DNA of 64,000 nt, taken from Coniochaeta sp. PMI_546. Lineage: Eukaryota > Ascomycota > Sordariomycetes > Coniochaetales > Coniochaetaceae. Position numbers and translations under genes: made by a program. The notes below the pieces were generated by a model. The model was not told where the DNA came from. It did no database searches and worked only from the letters and a program-made list of their open reading frames with translations. Shown one piece after another: positions 21,081 through 32,115 of this stretch. Every line of letters starts with the position of its first letter. The stretch's first letter is position 1. Location: NCBI GenBank assembly GCA_021432605.1, contig MU271143.1, forward strand, positions 319,277 through 383,276, written 5' to 3'.

Positions 21081-22742
21081 TCACCAAGTCACCCTGTCCA
21101 AGAACGCCTGAGACACTTCCGCACCCCCATCCAGAAGGATAGGAATCAGGGGACTTGTCCACACCTCCCCTACCCGCGTCGGTCTCTTCCCAACGATAGC
21201 GGAGAGTCTCTCGTAGTCGTGACCTGCGCAGTATCCTCCCCTCCCATCCAACAGCGCCATCATGAGCGGCGACGTGTGTGTCATGCCGGGACCGCAGGTG
21301 TTGACATCAGCGCCCGCCAGGACTAGCATCCTGACGAGTTGCATATCCAAAGAACTTGCCGGTGTGGTGCTCCTCCATGGGCTCTTGAGACACAGAGCTA
21401 GTGGTGAGATGTCCCGCTCGTCGGCTAGGTTGGGGTCAGCGCCGTGGCGAAGTAATTCTTGGACGATGTAGACTCTGTCGGGGAGGTATCGGAGTTTCAA
21501 GGCCAGCGTCAGCGGTCTGGTCCCTAGGATGCTGGCTAGGTTGGGGTCCGCCTTGGCAGAGAGCAGTGTGTGGAATATGTCGAGCATGGACGGGAAGAAG
21601 TGCAAGTTGGTGGGGTATCTGTGGCGGAGGATCGCCTCGGATAGGGCGGTGACGAAGAACTGAACGTTTCCGCGCGGATTGAACGCTGTCTCTACCACAT
21701 TCGGGGCCGCTCCTCTTAGCAGAAGGGCAATGACGCAATCATTCCTGCCTTGTTGAACTGCGTAGAAAAGCGGCGACAGGCTGTTTGGGTGACTATGGCC
21801 CGGGTCGACGCCTTTGGAGACGAGGTAGTGAATAGCCGGCACGTTGCCAGTCAAGATTGCCTTCCCCAGAGGCGTGAAGCCCATCCCCCTCTCCGATCCG
21901 AAGCTTGGATCAGCGCCGTGTTCTAAGAGGAACTCGACAAGAGGCTTCATGTTTCTGTCCACGGCCCACTCCAAGGGTGACCACCCCCTGCGTCCGAAGC
22001 CGTCTGTCTTGGCGCCCCTCGATACTAGATCGAAAATGAGCTGTGCGGCGTCGTCATCCGTCAGGCGGCAGTCCAGGAGAGCGTCGAGCACCACAGTCAG
22101 TGCGATAGGGTCGTTGTTTCGCGTTCTCAGGCTATCAGGTAGCTTACAGGTCGGATCAGCCCCCGCCTTGAGCAGGTTGGTGATATTCGCGACGTAGTGC
22201 GGTCGGCTGGAGCTTTTCCAAGTATCGTGTTTGTCGAGTGCTCCCAGTGCGTACGCAAGAGGAGTTAATCCGGTCTGTCCCATACCATCCACATCCACCT
22301 TCTTCTCAAGCAGATAGCTTAATGCATCAGAACATCCTTTGCGTGCTGCGACGGCCAGACCCGTCTGGCCCCAATAAATCACAGCATTCGGGTCCGAGGG
22401 CACTTCGTAGTAGAGTGCTCGATCGATGACAGGGAGTTTATTGAGCTGCCGTGACGCACAGGCGTAGTACATGGCCGGATGGTGACCGACTTTGCTCCAT
22501 CTGGTGAACAGGTAACGCTGGAGATGAAAAGTCAGGTACCGACATGTTCGCGATAACGCGCTGTGTGCCTTGGGTCCGAGGAAGTCGACGATAAGTAAGA
22601 GCAGCTCCCGGGGTAGAAGGAGAATATTGAATGTTCCTGGTGTTGCTTGGAATTCTGGGTCATTCAGTCGCGGTGCGATGGCATCCCAACAGATGCCAGG
22701 GAGATAAAGATGGCGGTAGCGGGATGCTATCGTGCTGTTCAT
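21081..22742 (-). CDS. F-box/ankyrin-repeat protein, copy 1
   Basis: Single exon. The ATG at 22742 gives 553 aa; an in-frame ATG at 22886 could add 48 residues, and the codon at 22910 is GTG. An F-box-like segment (LLLPRELLLLIVDFLG...LSRTCRYLTFHLQRYLF) lies at residues about 37-80. It is followed by at least seven ankyrin repeats with typical TPL/SPL starts and GADPS/GADPN ends, such as SPLEWAVDRNMKPLVEFLL and TPLGKAILTGNVPAIHYLV. The F-box would recruit Skp1 and the ankyrins would hold a substrate. The gene at 23965 is a paralog (shared GA(A/T)PNVVET and QRYLF segments). Such genes expand in filamentous fungi and rarely have assigned substrates. Confidence 0.85.
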   Translation of the reverse strand: MNSTIASRYRHLYLPGICWDAIAPRLNDPEFQATPGTFNILLLPRELLLLIVDFLGPKAHSALSRTCRYLTFHLQRYLFTRWSKVGHHPAMYYACASRQLNKLPVIDRALYYEVPSDPNAVIYWGQTGLAVAARKGCSDALSYLLEKKVDVDGMGQTGLTPLAYALGALDKHDTWKSSSRPHYVANITNLLKAGADPTCKLPDSLRTRNNDPIALTVVLDALLDCRLTDDDAAQLIFDLVSRGAKTDGFGRRGWSPLEWAVDRNMKPLVEFLLEHGADPSFGSERGMGFTPLGKAILTGNVPAIHYLVSKGVDPGHSHPNSLSPLFYAVQQGRNDCVIALLLRGAAPNVVETAFNPRGNVQFFVTALSEAILRHRYPTNLHFFPSMLDIFHTLLSAKADPNLASILGTRPLTLALKLRYLPDRVYIVQELLRHGADPNLADERDISPLALCLKSPWRSTTPASSLDMQLVRMLVLAGADVNTCGPGMTHTSPLMMALLDGRGGYCAGHDYERLSAIVGKRPTRVGEVWTSPLIPILLDGGAEVSQAFLDRVTW

Positions 22743-23964
22743 CTCTTTGGCTTGAAGGTAGAGGCATTCGATTTGCCGCGGTGATGGAGGAGACGGAGCT
22801 GAATATATAGCTGGAGAGGTGCGCGATGTGAACTTGAACTCCGAGGAGGCGAAACGTGATAATCGGATGCCAGAAGTTGCCCACATCGGCAAAGAAACGC
22901 ATGCGGGCACAAGTGAGATGAGCTGCGATACTTCACTCCTGGTAACTTCATACTGGTAACAAATTGGAGTCCATCATTTTTGTGAGACGGCATATTGACA
23001 TGTCACCGCAAGACCCTTCTTTGAACGGGCACACGAGTGACTTCCGACCCTTTGCAGCAGGATAATTAGCTTACTTCGCACGCAGTTTCCTCGCCTAGCA
23101 GGTACCTAATCAAGGTCACCACGCAACATTTTCGACCACGGTGCTTGGACCTGAAAACGGGTGTCAGCAATGAGGGCAACTGGAGTCTATGTGTATGCTA
23201 CGAAAGCTCAATCTTGCGACTGGTGTTCTGCGATTATCGCGCAATAAAGTTCGTCGAATAACTCTTGTCGATAATTCATGTATAATGCATGTGCTAGCGC
23301 AGAACCTTGCCTTCAATCACCTGAATAGTTGGGACATGGCCGTTGGTTTGTAAATAGAACGTCCGCCCTGCTACAAACCCAGGATACGGTACAAATGAAA
23401 CATTCCATCCTGACTGAGAGCTCCTATTGCTGACGCATAGAGATTCCATACTCTTCACATTACCCGTCATATAGCACATTCTTTATCAATCTTTATCAAG
23501 GATCACTGCGCCCTGTGGAAACGTCACCAAGATAGTCTAGTTGAAGTCAGTGGACAGATCAGCCCTCTGTCATCGTTCCAGCAGAGCTCCCGTTCAAGGC
23601 CTGTGATTTCATGAGCCCAGATCATCATGATAATAATCTACCTCAAATCGAGATGCTAGGACCTGGTCATCATCCGGGTCTGAAGGTGGGAACATCCACC
23701 ACTACTTGATGGTGAGCAGTTGTCAGGCATGAGGGTAAGAAAGGTAGCGGAAGGGATGAATATATCCTCATCAATATAGGTGTGACTTGGGCTGTGCGGT
23801 AAGATCATATGGGCTGGAGCTAGGACACGATACTGAAGTGCGAGAGTAGTCGAGTGGAGGATTAGTATTACATTGCACGCTGATATCCAAATGAAAAGCA
23901 AATCAGGAATTCGTATTGGTTCTATCAAGTCGTCCACGTCTCCAAAGAGTAGGACTGCTCTTTC
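22743..23964. other. Intergenic between the two ankyrin genes
   Basis: Upstream DNA of copy 1 and downstream DNA of copy 2. Small open frames occur (for example at 23294-23479 and 23656-23937, minus) without recognisable features. Confidence 0.45.
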
Positions 23965-25350
23965 CTAGGCTATCCCCTCATCGGCTACACTCTCCAATAA
24001 AGCTATCAACTGTGATAGTATGTCTCTTCGCGGACCCCGGCCTTCAAGGCTCCCGGTTGACCCTCGCCAGCTCTGTGCCTTGACACATTCCTCGATCAAG
24101 CTCAAATCCGAACGACTAATCTGTGCGCCAGCTTTCAGCAGAATGGGGAACATACCACTCTTCCACTCCTTCTCGTCGTCCAGAACATCACAGAGAGAAA
24201 CCCTGTCACCTGGACATATTCTCATGTGCTGCATCTGCGCGGTTTTCTTTTCGTAGAGTTCAGCAAGAAGGCCATAATCATGGGTCTGGTCATGGAGTGA
24301 GCAGCGAAATAAGAATGTCAGTGTTAATAACGTCCAGCTGTCGTTGTAGGGATCTTTGGCATTGACATCAGCTCCAGCCCGAATCATCATGTCCACCAGA
24401 TACTGTCGCACCTTCTGCGGAAGATCGTCGATTCCCCAGTATCCACCCGCCACCATGAAAAAAATTGAACGTCGGGCAAACGACTCAGAGTAGTTGGGAT
24501 CAGCTCCGCGGTTGAGCAACGTTTTGATGATTCGAATGGACGTTCTTGTTCGGGTTCCTATGCCTATCAATGCCATCTTCAATGGAGTGTAGGAACATCC
24601 GTCTGCCAAGTTCGGATCTGCAGCAAAGTCAAAGAGGTGGTTGAGTATCTTTATTCTCGGGGCAGGGTCGCTGTGCCGATCAATGGCGCCGGACCTGTCA
24701 CGTCGGCGGCTTGCGTTCTGCAACTCTTGCACAGCTTCAACAAGAGCAGTACGGTGGTATGAATACGGTAAATGGTCGTTCCTCGTCTCGACAACATTGG
24801 GCGTCGCACCGCGCTTGAGCATGACAAGAACCACTTCTTCACAGCCCGTTCTGATTGCGAATAACAGTGGACTAACGGTACAGCTGGGGCCATGAACTCG
24901 GCTTGCTCCGCGGGACATCAGATAGTCTACGGCTGGGGCGTTACTGCCATCAATGGCTGCGCCCAACGCGGATAACGACATCATATGTCGACCAGAGGAG
25001 TCAGGCCCGGCGAAGCAGTGGCAGGGATCCCATCTCAATCTCCCGACAGGCTTGTGGTCGATGATATTGTCGACTGTAGGCGGAAAACCAAACTCAAGAG
25101 AGCGTCGGATTATCTGGACGTTGCCTGTCTTACATCCGTATCGGATGGCTCCGAAGTGATCATTCGAGGATCTTTGGAAGAGATATCTTTGGAGGGCGGC
25201 GATGAGGGTCCGGCATGTTCTTGAGAGCTTATCATGGTCAGACACTGTGCTGAAATCGCAGATCGCAAGGAACATCTCGGCTGGCAAGCGGAAGATTAGG
25301 CTAGTCTGTGCCACTCTTGTGTTGTTCGTAGGAAGAGCAGGAGGAGGCAT
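23965..25350 (-). CDS. F-box/ankyrin-repeat protein, copy 2
   Basis: Single exon, 461 aa, ATG at 25350. An F-box-like start (IFRLPAEMFLAICDFSTVSD...LSRTCRTLIAALQRYLFQ) occupies residues about 18-60. Ankyrin repeats follow, including SALGAAIDGSNAPAVDYLM, SPLLFAIRTGCEEVVLVML, TPLKMALIGIGTRTRTSIR and DMMIRAGADVN. It is shorter than copy 1 and lacks some of the middle repeats. It probably arose by tandem duplication, since both lie on the same strand 1.2 kb apart. Role inferred as an SCF-type adaptor. Confidence 0.85.
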   Translation of the reverse strand: MPPPALPTNNTRVAQTSLIFRLPAEMFLAICDFSTVSDHDKLSRTCRTLIAALQRYLFQRSSNDHFGAIRYGCKTGNVQIIRRSLEFGFPPTVDNIIDHKPVGRLRWDPCHCFAGPDSSGRHMMSLSALGAAIDGSNAPAVDYLMSRGASRVHGPSCTVSPLLFAIRTGCEEVVLVMLKRGATPNVVETRNDHLPYSYHRTALVEAVQELQNASRRRDRSGAIDRHSDPAPRIKILNHLFDFAADPNLADGCSYTPLKMALIGIGTRTRTSIRIIKTLLNRGADPNYSESFARRSIFFMVAGGYWGIDDLPQKVRQYLVDMMIRAGADVNAKDPYNDSWTLLTLTFLFRCSLHDQTHDYGLLAELYEKKTAQMQHMRICPGDRVSLCDVLDDEKEWKSGMFPILLKAGAQISRSDLSLIEECVKAQSWRGSTGSLEGRGPRRDILSQLIALLESVADEGIA

Positions 25351-26380
25351 CGTAGCTGTCGATCCAGGGCTGGTCTGCTGCCCAAAGATGTTGACGAAGG
25401 GTGTCTTGGTAGGAATGAGGCGGCCTTCTGATAGGACGTCCGCAACAATGGTGATGTGACGATGTGACCATGAAACGAATGATGTTAGCGAAGCTGGTAA
25501 GCCAGAAGTCGTCAGTAGTGAATCTCAGCCTCGAAATTGCAAAGTTCTTGGGCTGTGAATGAACGAAGTGATAAGATGGCTGTTGGGGAAGATTCTGTTG
25601 AGTTGTCCAACAAGAAACGATCAAATGTTTCGGGCACTTCCAAGTCTTGAAAAGGCAGCTCCAGAATCAGCAGGAGCAGATGAATGCTCATAGGATAGTC
25701 TCTTACCTGGGGGAGCGTGTGTTCTCTGGATTGATCTTGGTCGCGTAAATTCGGCCCGTGGAGGACGACAATCTCAAAGTAAGAGAAAACCGGCGAGGAT
25801 ATGCAACACTGTCTCTTCAAAAACCAGACGTTGTGGTGCGAGAGCAAAGGGACCAGCTCGGAAGAAAGCTGACTCTGGCGGTAAGACCTCCAGAGTTTTG
25901 GAGGAGGAGGAACCTAAGGTAGACGCTCTCTGGAGCTCAGGTCGTTTGAAAGTTAGACGACAGTCAGCAGACCAAAAGTTATTCGTGGGAGAAACGATCG
26001 ACCATTCGAGGAGAGCGCGAGCCTCTTCATCCCGGATGGATTTCCGAGTGGTCACAACGACCGCAGCACGAGATATCAGACTACCCCGATAAAACATGTC
26101 AGGGAAGTCAAGACCCTTTAGAGACGGAAGACGAGATCAACGTAAACTGGTGCTCGACGCTCCATACAATCAAGATGTGAGAACAAAAGCTTCGTCTGAA
26201 CTGTGGCTGAACAAGTGCCGGGTATCTCCTATTCATGCCATCCTATACAGATATAGAGAGAGAAGAAACGCGAGAGAAAACCCTCCTGCCATCGTGGAAT
26301 TCCCATGACATGATCCAATACGAGGTCGTACGAGACACGAAACAAGGGCGATATGTACAAAAACCACGGACACTTCCTAC
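25351..26380. other. Intergenic, no gene seen
   Basis: Upstream region of ankyrin copy 2 and downstream region of the coiled-coil gene. Short open frames on the minus strand (25512-26097) lack recognisable domains. Confidence 0.45.
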
Positions 26381-28489
26381 TTACTCCCTAATAACATCAC
26401 CCCCGAACCCTCCACCCCCACCACCGCCCTCCTCCTTCTTCCCGCTCCCCGCCCCGCCCCAAGCCCACCCGATCCAGCTCGCCCTCTTATTCTCCTTCTC
26501 AGGCGCAGCATTCTCCTGCACCAGCCTGAGCGGCCGCGGCTTGTTCCCCGCAAACGTCGCCCCCTTCTCGGCCCGATCCCTCTCCGACCGCGGCGGGCTC
26601 ATGGACGGCGGCGTCCCCACGTCCCCCACGCTCTCGCCGCTCGTCGAGCTCGTCTCGCCCGGGAAGTTCCCGCTGCTGGCCTGCGGCGTCGTGCCGCCCG
26701 ACAGCGACATCCTGTTGCCGCCGCCGCCCTGGCCCGAGAAGAAGGTCTGCGCCCTGCCCAGCGTGGGGCTGAACTGGCCCCCGTCGCCGGTCGGCCCCTT
26801 GTACAGCGCGTTCACCAGCCCCGAGCCGCCGTTGCCCGTGAACTGCTCGCTCATCGGCCTGTTGCGCCGGACGGAGGTCGATCGGGTCAGGCCGATGGGC
26901 GCGATGGGGATGCTGGGTGCCGTGTCCGGGTTGGTGACTGAGGGGCCGGCTTGGGTTGTGGTGTTGGAGGAGGTTGATGACGGCATGAAGGACATTGGTC
27001 TCGGTCTTGGCTTTCCCGTGCCGACGGCAATGGACTTTGCGCGCTGCAGGAGGGATGGGCCTGCTGCTTGCGGTTGCTGCTTGGCGCCTGGTGGAGGTGG
27101 CAGGTCCTTGTTCACGTCCGGGGACGTCTTTGGCCCGTCGCTCGACTGATCCAAGATGTGCTCGAACTCCTTGTGCTGTAGTAGACGCTCGATGATCCTG
27201 TTGATGTACAGGGTGAGGGCCTTGTTCTGGTCCTTCGCCGTCCGCAGCTCCGCTTCCAGTCGGCGGGTGTCCGTCACCTCCGTATCGCTATCGGCGGCCC
27301 CGGAGAGCTCGTCCGCCAGGCTCGTACCGCCCCCGGCCGCGTCGTTGCCGGCGCTGCCGGACCGTCCTTCCAGAGCGTTGAGAGCGTCCTGGTTGGCCGA
27401 CGTTGAGCCGCCACCACGTCGCGGGCTGGCGCTGCCCCTGTAGGTGAAGTCGCTGGTGGCAAAGTCGCCCTTCAGTGTCCGTTCCTGGAGTAGCAGCTGG
27501 TAGCTCTCGTTGTCCTCCATAAGGCGAGCGTTGGCCATGCGAGCTTCCATCAGAAGACGCTCCACCTCGTGTAGACGTCCGCCGCCCTGGTTCTCGGACT
27601 CGACGAGCTTGATCTGGGCCTCGGCGAGTTCTAGGCGAAGCGACTCGATCAGCTTGTCTTTTTGTAGTAGAAGCTTCGAGTTATTCCGCGAGTCGCTGCG
27701 ATTAAGAGACGACGGCGGTGCGAAGCTGCCGTTGTCGATACTTGGCGAGTTGTTTTGTGCTGCAAGGCAACCAGTCGTCAGTAATCAGAACGCAGAACGA
27801 GTTGTCGCAGCTTAACTGCACGGAGACTTACAATGTCTAGAGGGCCGCAGCTCCTCATCCCCATTCGAGTTCCTCTGAGCAAGACTATCCTTCAGCCTCT
27901 GGATGATCATCTGCATCTCCTCCTCGCGGTTCGCCATGTCCTCCTTCTCCTTGGTCATGGCGCTCCTCTCGGCTTCGTAGATGGCCTCCATCTCGCGCAT
28001 CTGCCTCGCCGCCTCGCGCCGCTCGTTCTGTAAAGCCTCGACCTGCTCCTCGTACTCGTGGCACTTCTCCTCGAGGCGCGCCTGCTCCCCGAGAGCCTCG
28101 TCTAGCCGCACTTGCAGCACATCGGCAGTCTTCTTGTAGGTCTCGGACGTACCCTCCGCCTTCGCTAGGCGCTCCTTCAAGTCGTCCAGCAGTGCGATCG
28201 TCTCGGCGCGAGCGGCTTCCTCTCGCTCCGTATCTGCTGGCGTACTGCCGTTACTGCTGACGCCGTTGCTGAGCGGAGAGTCTCGTCTTTGTTGGGCGGC
28301 TGCGCGGGCCGAGACCGGTGTCCCGGAGCGGATGGAGCGAGAGCGGGTGTGAGTGATCCCGTTGGTGGCTGTGCCTGTGGCGGCTGATGATGGAGTCGTG
28401 GCTCGAGGCGCTCGCGACGGGGACGTGGTTGCGGCGCCTACTGCTGGATCGCGGCCAGCTGCTGGAGGTTTCTTTGCCACAGACGACAT
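26381..28489 (-). CDS. Coiled-coil protein with disordered ends
   Basis: Exons are 27832-28489 and 26381-27759, giving 678 aa. The intron (GTAAGT...TTGCAG, 72 bp) is phase 1 and restores frame. The N-terminus is a basic Ser/Pro/Thr-rich disordered stretch (about 1-85). Residues about 88-300 are a long heptad-rich coiled coil (EREEAARAETIALLDDLKER and onward). A shorter coiled coil at about 370-420 (LEAELRTAKDQNKALTLYIN) is followed by a low-complexity tail ending in KRASWIGWAWGG and a poly-Gly stretch. Fungal homologs of this layout are usually labelled with the uninformative name M-protein-repeat protein. A cytoskeletal or vesicle-tethering role is possible but not shown. Confidence 0.75.
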
Positions 28490-29880
28490 GGTTCTGTCCT
28501 CAGTATCCTCGCACGGGAGGGTATCCTGATCCTTAGTCGTGTGTATCTTGTGTTATTGTAGAGATGTTCTGAAGTGTATGCTCGTCCGGCGATAACAGTA
28601 GGTCGGTAGAGGGAACAGCCTCTGATATCGAAATAATTAGATAGGGGCCTTTGGAAAGAATATGTCCTGATACGGTGTATGTGGGTGGTGGAAACAGCTT
28701 CGTACGTATGCGATGTTGACGGGTAAGGATGTTCGAGAAGTTATTTTAGAACATGTGGCGCTCGAATGGTGTCGATCTCAGCCCATCGGGATTCAGCGTC
28801 TTGTCAAGCGTTGGAGGGCAGCAGACAACATGCAACCTGTACGAAATCGACACGAACTTTGGGAGGACAGAACAACGCGATAAAAGGGGATTGGCTCCGA
28901 GTGGATCACAGCCCCCCAGGGGCTGTTCGCCGGAGGTTTGAACCACTAATAACGACGCGCTAAGATCTTAAGACAGGGCACCCCTGGGGTACCTAAAAGT
29001 CCAGATGGTTGTGGACTGTGGAGATGAAATTCCGAAACCCAAACGTCGAGTCGTACAGTTGAGGGTTCGAATGGATGGATGATAGAAGGAAAGAGGTTGA
29101 TGGATGGTGTGACATTGCGACGACTTAAAAAAATTGAGAAAACGAGGTTAAGTCCTGCTTATATCCAATCCTATCTAGGTTCCCAGTGTCATTGGGTTGA
29201 TCGCGTCACTCGCGTCTTCTGTTTTGCATTGTTTCGATTGCTGAAACGTGGATCTCCTTCCGTGGATGCATTGATATGCGCATCACGGACTTGATGCCTG
29301 GTAAATCAGACCTGGCTGCACTCAGGCCCGTTCGGGAGCTACCCAGTAAAGATATCTGCCTACATGGTATATAAATCAATATTCGTCTCCGTTGAATGAT
29401 GTCCATGTCTCCATCGTGGCCTCTGCGGACATTGATCTCGTAGCCTTCGTTTAGATTACGCCAATCTAGCGATCAATGCGGCTGTCGATTTGAGGCCAGT
29501 AGGACTAGCGTAACTTCGGACATTGCTCATTGATTCCCATTGAGAAACGCGATTTGAGAACAACAATTGCTAATAGGTGAACAGAGGACGGCTGGGTGGT
29601 TGCGTCATAATTCGACGGTCACAGCACCAGACTGCGTCTCACCGGCGAATCAATCATACGTAGAAGAAAAAAAGGCACCGGGTATAATTGGTAGAATGTG
29701 GTGCCGGCGTTACATCTTGTCGTCTAACTACGACTAAAGGCAGGAGTTCTTGCTCCAAGCGTAACTCTCTCGGTAAGGGCTCGACATTTGAGCATGCACC
29801 ATCGCATTGTGACAACCCGTGATACCCTTTTCCGCAATCCGAAGCCTGAACGCCGTTACATGCCATCAAACACCACACAT
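28490..29880. other. Intergenic, no gene seen
   Basis: Upstream region of the coiled-coil gene and 3' region of the eL30 gene. No conserved open frame, repeat or RNA gene recognised. Confidence 0.45.
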
Positions 29881-30690
29881 TTAAGCGGTCTGGTCAGACA
29901 GGATGTCCGAGTCACCAGCATCAATGATGGCCATGGTGGAGCTGTGGCAACAATCAGCATTTGCAATCACGAGATGTAGTGGCTGAGAGCTATTACTTAC
30001 CAGCGGAAGAGCTTTCCAAGAGCAGTGCCAAGCTCGATCTGCGAGATTCACTAGTAAGTAACAAGGACGGGTACCCTCCAAAGTCTGTTAAGACTTCTTC
30101 TCTGGGCGGGTCAGAAGACGTGTTGTCTTCTGACCAAGACACACAAGAATCATTCTCCTAACAGCTTCGCGGTCAAGGGGGGTCGCAACTTACGTTGTTG
30201 CCGTTGAAGTGGTGGACAGAGGTCTTAGCAAGCATGGAGTAGTCTTCAGAAACAGTCAGCATGTGAACTTTGAGCTGTGGTACGCCGGAAAGAGGTTGAT
30301 GTTTGTCCCAGCCATCAACGACTACACAAGCTGTGTAGGTGCAATGTCTTGCCGCTGGAACATCCACCAACTCATCTTCTTGATATCCGACGAGGGCCAA
30401 GATATGTATGCGAGGAGAAGGAACGTACACTCGAGCTCGGACTTGCGCAGAGGAGGGGTGTTGCCGGCAATGAGGATGAGCTTGGCCTTGCCGCTGCGGA
30501 GGCTCTTCAGGGTGGATTTGTAGCCCAGAACAACCTTGCCGGACTTCATCACCAGCGCAAGCTTGCTGTTGATGCTGTGCGCATCGGTCTTGGACCTGGA
30601 GAAAAGATTGTCAGTTATTGTTGAAAACCCGGGTCGAACGCTGCGCCGTAGAGGTGGTAGAGAGTGGGATGCATACTTCTTGGGGGCCAT
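29881..30690 (-). CDS. RPL30: 60S ribosomal protein eL30
   Basis: Five exons: 30677-30690, 30429-30595, 30194-30243, 30001-30038 and 29881-29941. They join to 109 aa, the usual length of the family. The protein reads [20 protein letters not shown], then [19 protein letters not shown], then [20 protein letters not shown] and the C-terminal [15 protein letters not shown]. These match the L7Ae-type fold of eL30, a large-subunit protein. Donors are GTATGC, GTACGT, GTAAGT and GTAAGT, and every junction keeps frame. The segment usually reading TACGK is TALGK here, a Cys-to-Leu change. Intron 3 (30039-30193) contains two inverted repeats. In yeast this protein represses splicing of its own transcript. 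It is divergent to the uL16 gene. Confidence 0.93.
30080..30135 (-). promoter_or_regulatory. Two tandem hairpins inside eL30 intron 3
   Basis: A perfect 6-bp stem with a 4-base loop (AAGTCTGTTAAGACTT, 30080-30095) is followed by a perfect 11-bp stem with a 5-base loop (GGTCAGAAGAC at 30109-30119, GTCTTCTGACC at 30125-30135). Both lie between donor 30193 and acceptor 30039 of the minus-strand gene. A structured intronic element is directly visible; a regulatory role is inferred. Confidence 0.55.
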
Positions 30691-31091
30691 TGTGAAGTTA
30701 GTAACGGACGATCGAGGCCGGCGTGGTTGGCTGTGTTGTGGTATCGAGGTTGTCGTGAAGTCGTCGAGAGAAGAAAGAAGTCCAGACTGCTGTCAATGCA
30801 AAATCGCAAAAGCGTCTGTAGGCTCACAGAAAAAGTTGGCGAATTCCTATTGGCTGGCGGCATCGAGTGGGCAGTTGAGTCACAAACCCTAAGTGCCCCA
30901 CCTTAGTCAGCTGGATCGGTCGAACACTTGTGCCACCTGCTTAGGCGAGTTTTGCCTGCTTTGAAATCAAGGCGAAAGAGCAAAACTACTTTTTAGTAGG
31001 CCGGCTCTCTCACCCAGACCTGCCCACTTTCGACTCCTCATCCAACATTAACACCCTTTCGACGTGATATCATCTCTCGAAATCAGTCAAG
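30691..31091. promoter_or_regulatory. Shared divergent promoter of the eL30 and uL16 genes
   Basis: 401 bp separate the two start codons. It contains AAACCCTAA at 30884-30892, a telobox-like element often found in promoters of translation genes, and a CCAAT motif on the minus strand (ATTGG at 30849-30853). A CT-rich leader precedes the uL16 start. Confidence 0.6.
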
Positions 31092-32115
31092 ATGGCTCGT
31101 CGTCCGGCGCGGTGCTACCGCTATTGCAAGAACAAGGTGAGCATTTTTATTCTGATTCTACGTTAGGGAGAAAATATTCGTCCTCGAGCATATCCAAAGG
31201 ATGGGACCAGGGAGCGAATGTTCTGGGCCATGTCGACAAGGAAGGAAAGACGGAACAGGAGACAGCCACAGAGGGATTCGGAACAGAACAATCGGAAGAT
31301 GGATGGAGGGTTGGTGATCGGAACTGTTACGTTCGATATGGAAATGCTCTTGGAACGGCTCGACTGGACGAACAGGATCTGCGAACGATGCGAAAGTTGA
31401 AGAAGATGCTAACATGTTATTCCACAGCCTTACCCTAAGTCTCGCTTCAACCGTGGTGTCCCCGACCCCAAGATCCGCATCTTCGATCTCGGCCGCAAGC
31501 GCGCTACCGTCGATGACTTCCCTCTCTGCATCCACATGGTGTCGAACGAGTACGAGCAGCTGAGCTCCGAGGCTCTCGAGGCCGCCCGTATTTGCGCCAA
31601 CAAGTACCTCGTCAAGGTTGCCGGAAAGGAAGGATTCCATCTCCGCGTCCGCGTCCACCCCTTCCACGTCGTCCGTATCAACAAGATGTTGTCTTGCGCC
31701 GGTGCCGATAGACTGCAGACTGGTATGCGTGGTGCCTGGGGTAAGCCCAACGGCTCTGTTGCCCGTGTCAACATTGGCCAGATCATCATGAGCGTCCGCA
31801 CTCGTGACTCCAGTAAGTTCATGCCAGGCTCTGCTGTGATGCGACATACGAAGCCAGAGTGACTAACGACCGCGTCTAGACAAGGCTACCGCTCTCGAGG
31901 CCCTCCGCCGCTCCCAGTACAAGTTCCCCGGCAGGCAAAAGATCATCATCTCCAAGAACTGGGGCTTCACTCCCCTCCGTCGCGAGGAGTACCTGGAGAA
32001 GAAGGCTGCCGGTGCCATCCTGGTGGACGGTGCCTACGTGCAGTTCCTCAGCAACCACGGCAAGCTCGAGCAGAACATGAAGCGCTTCCCCGAGGCTTTT
32101 GCTCAGGAGGCGTAA
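31092..32115 (+). CDS. RPL10: 60S ribosomal protein uL16 (L10)
   Basis: Exons are 31092-31136, 31428-31812 and 31880-32115, giving 221 aa. The sequence begins [20 protein letters not shown] and includes the conserved [17 protein letters not shown] and [16 protein letters not shown] segments, the latter being the functionally important loop near the peptidyl-transferase centre. Intron 1 is long for this gene set (291 bp) and has a TGCTAACA branch site. Intron 2 (67 bp) splits an Asn codon. It is a core large-subunit protein, needed for 60S maturation and subunit joining. Confidence 0.96.

Noticed and set aside
22743-22910. N-terminal extension of the first ankyrin protein up to 22910
   Set aside because: The codon at 22910 is GTG; the ATG at 22742 places the F-box at the expected distance from the start.
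31158-31847. 229-codon minus-strand open frame across the uL16 gene
   Set aside because: Antisense of the conserved uL16 exon; codon bias of uL16 keeps the opposite strand open.
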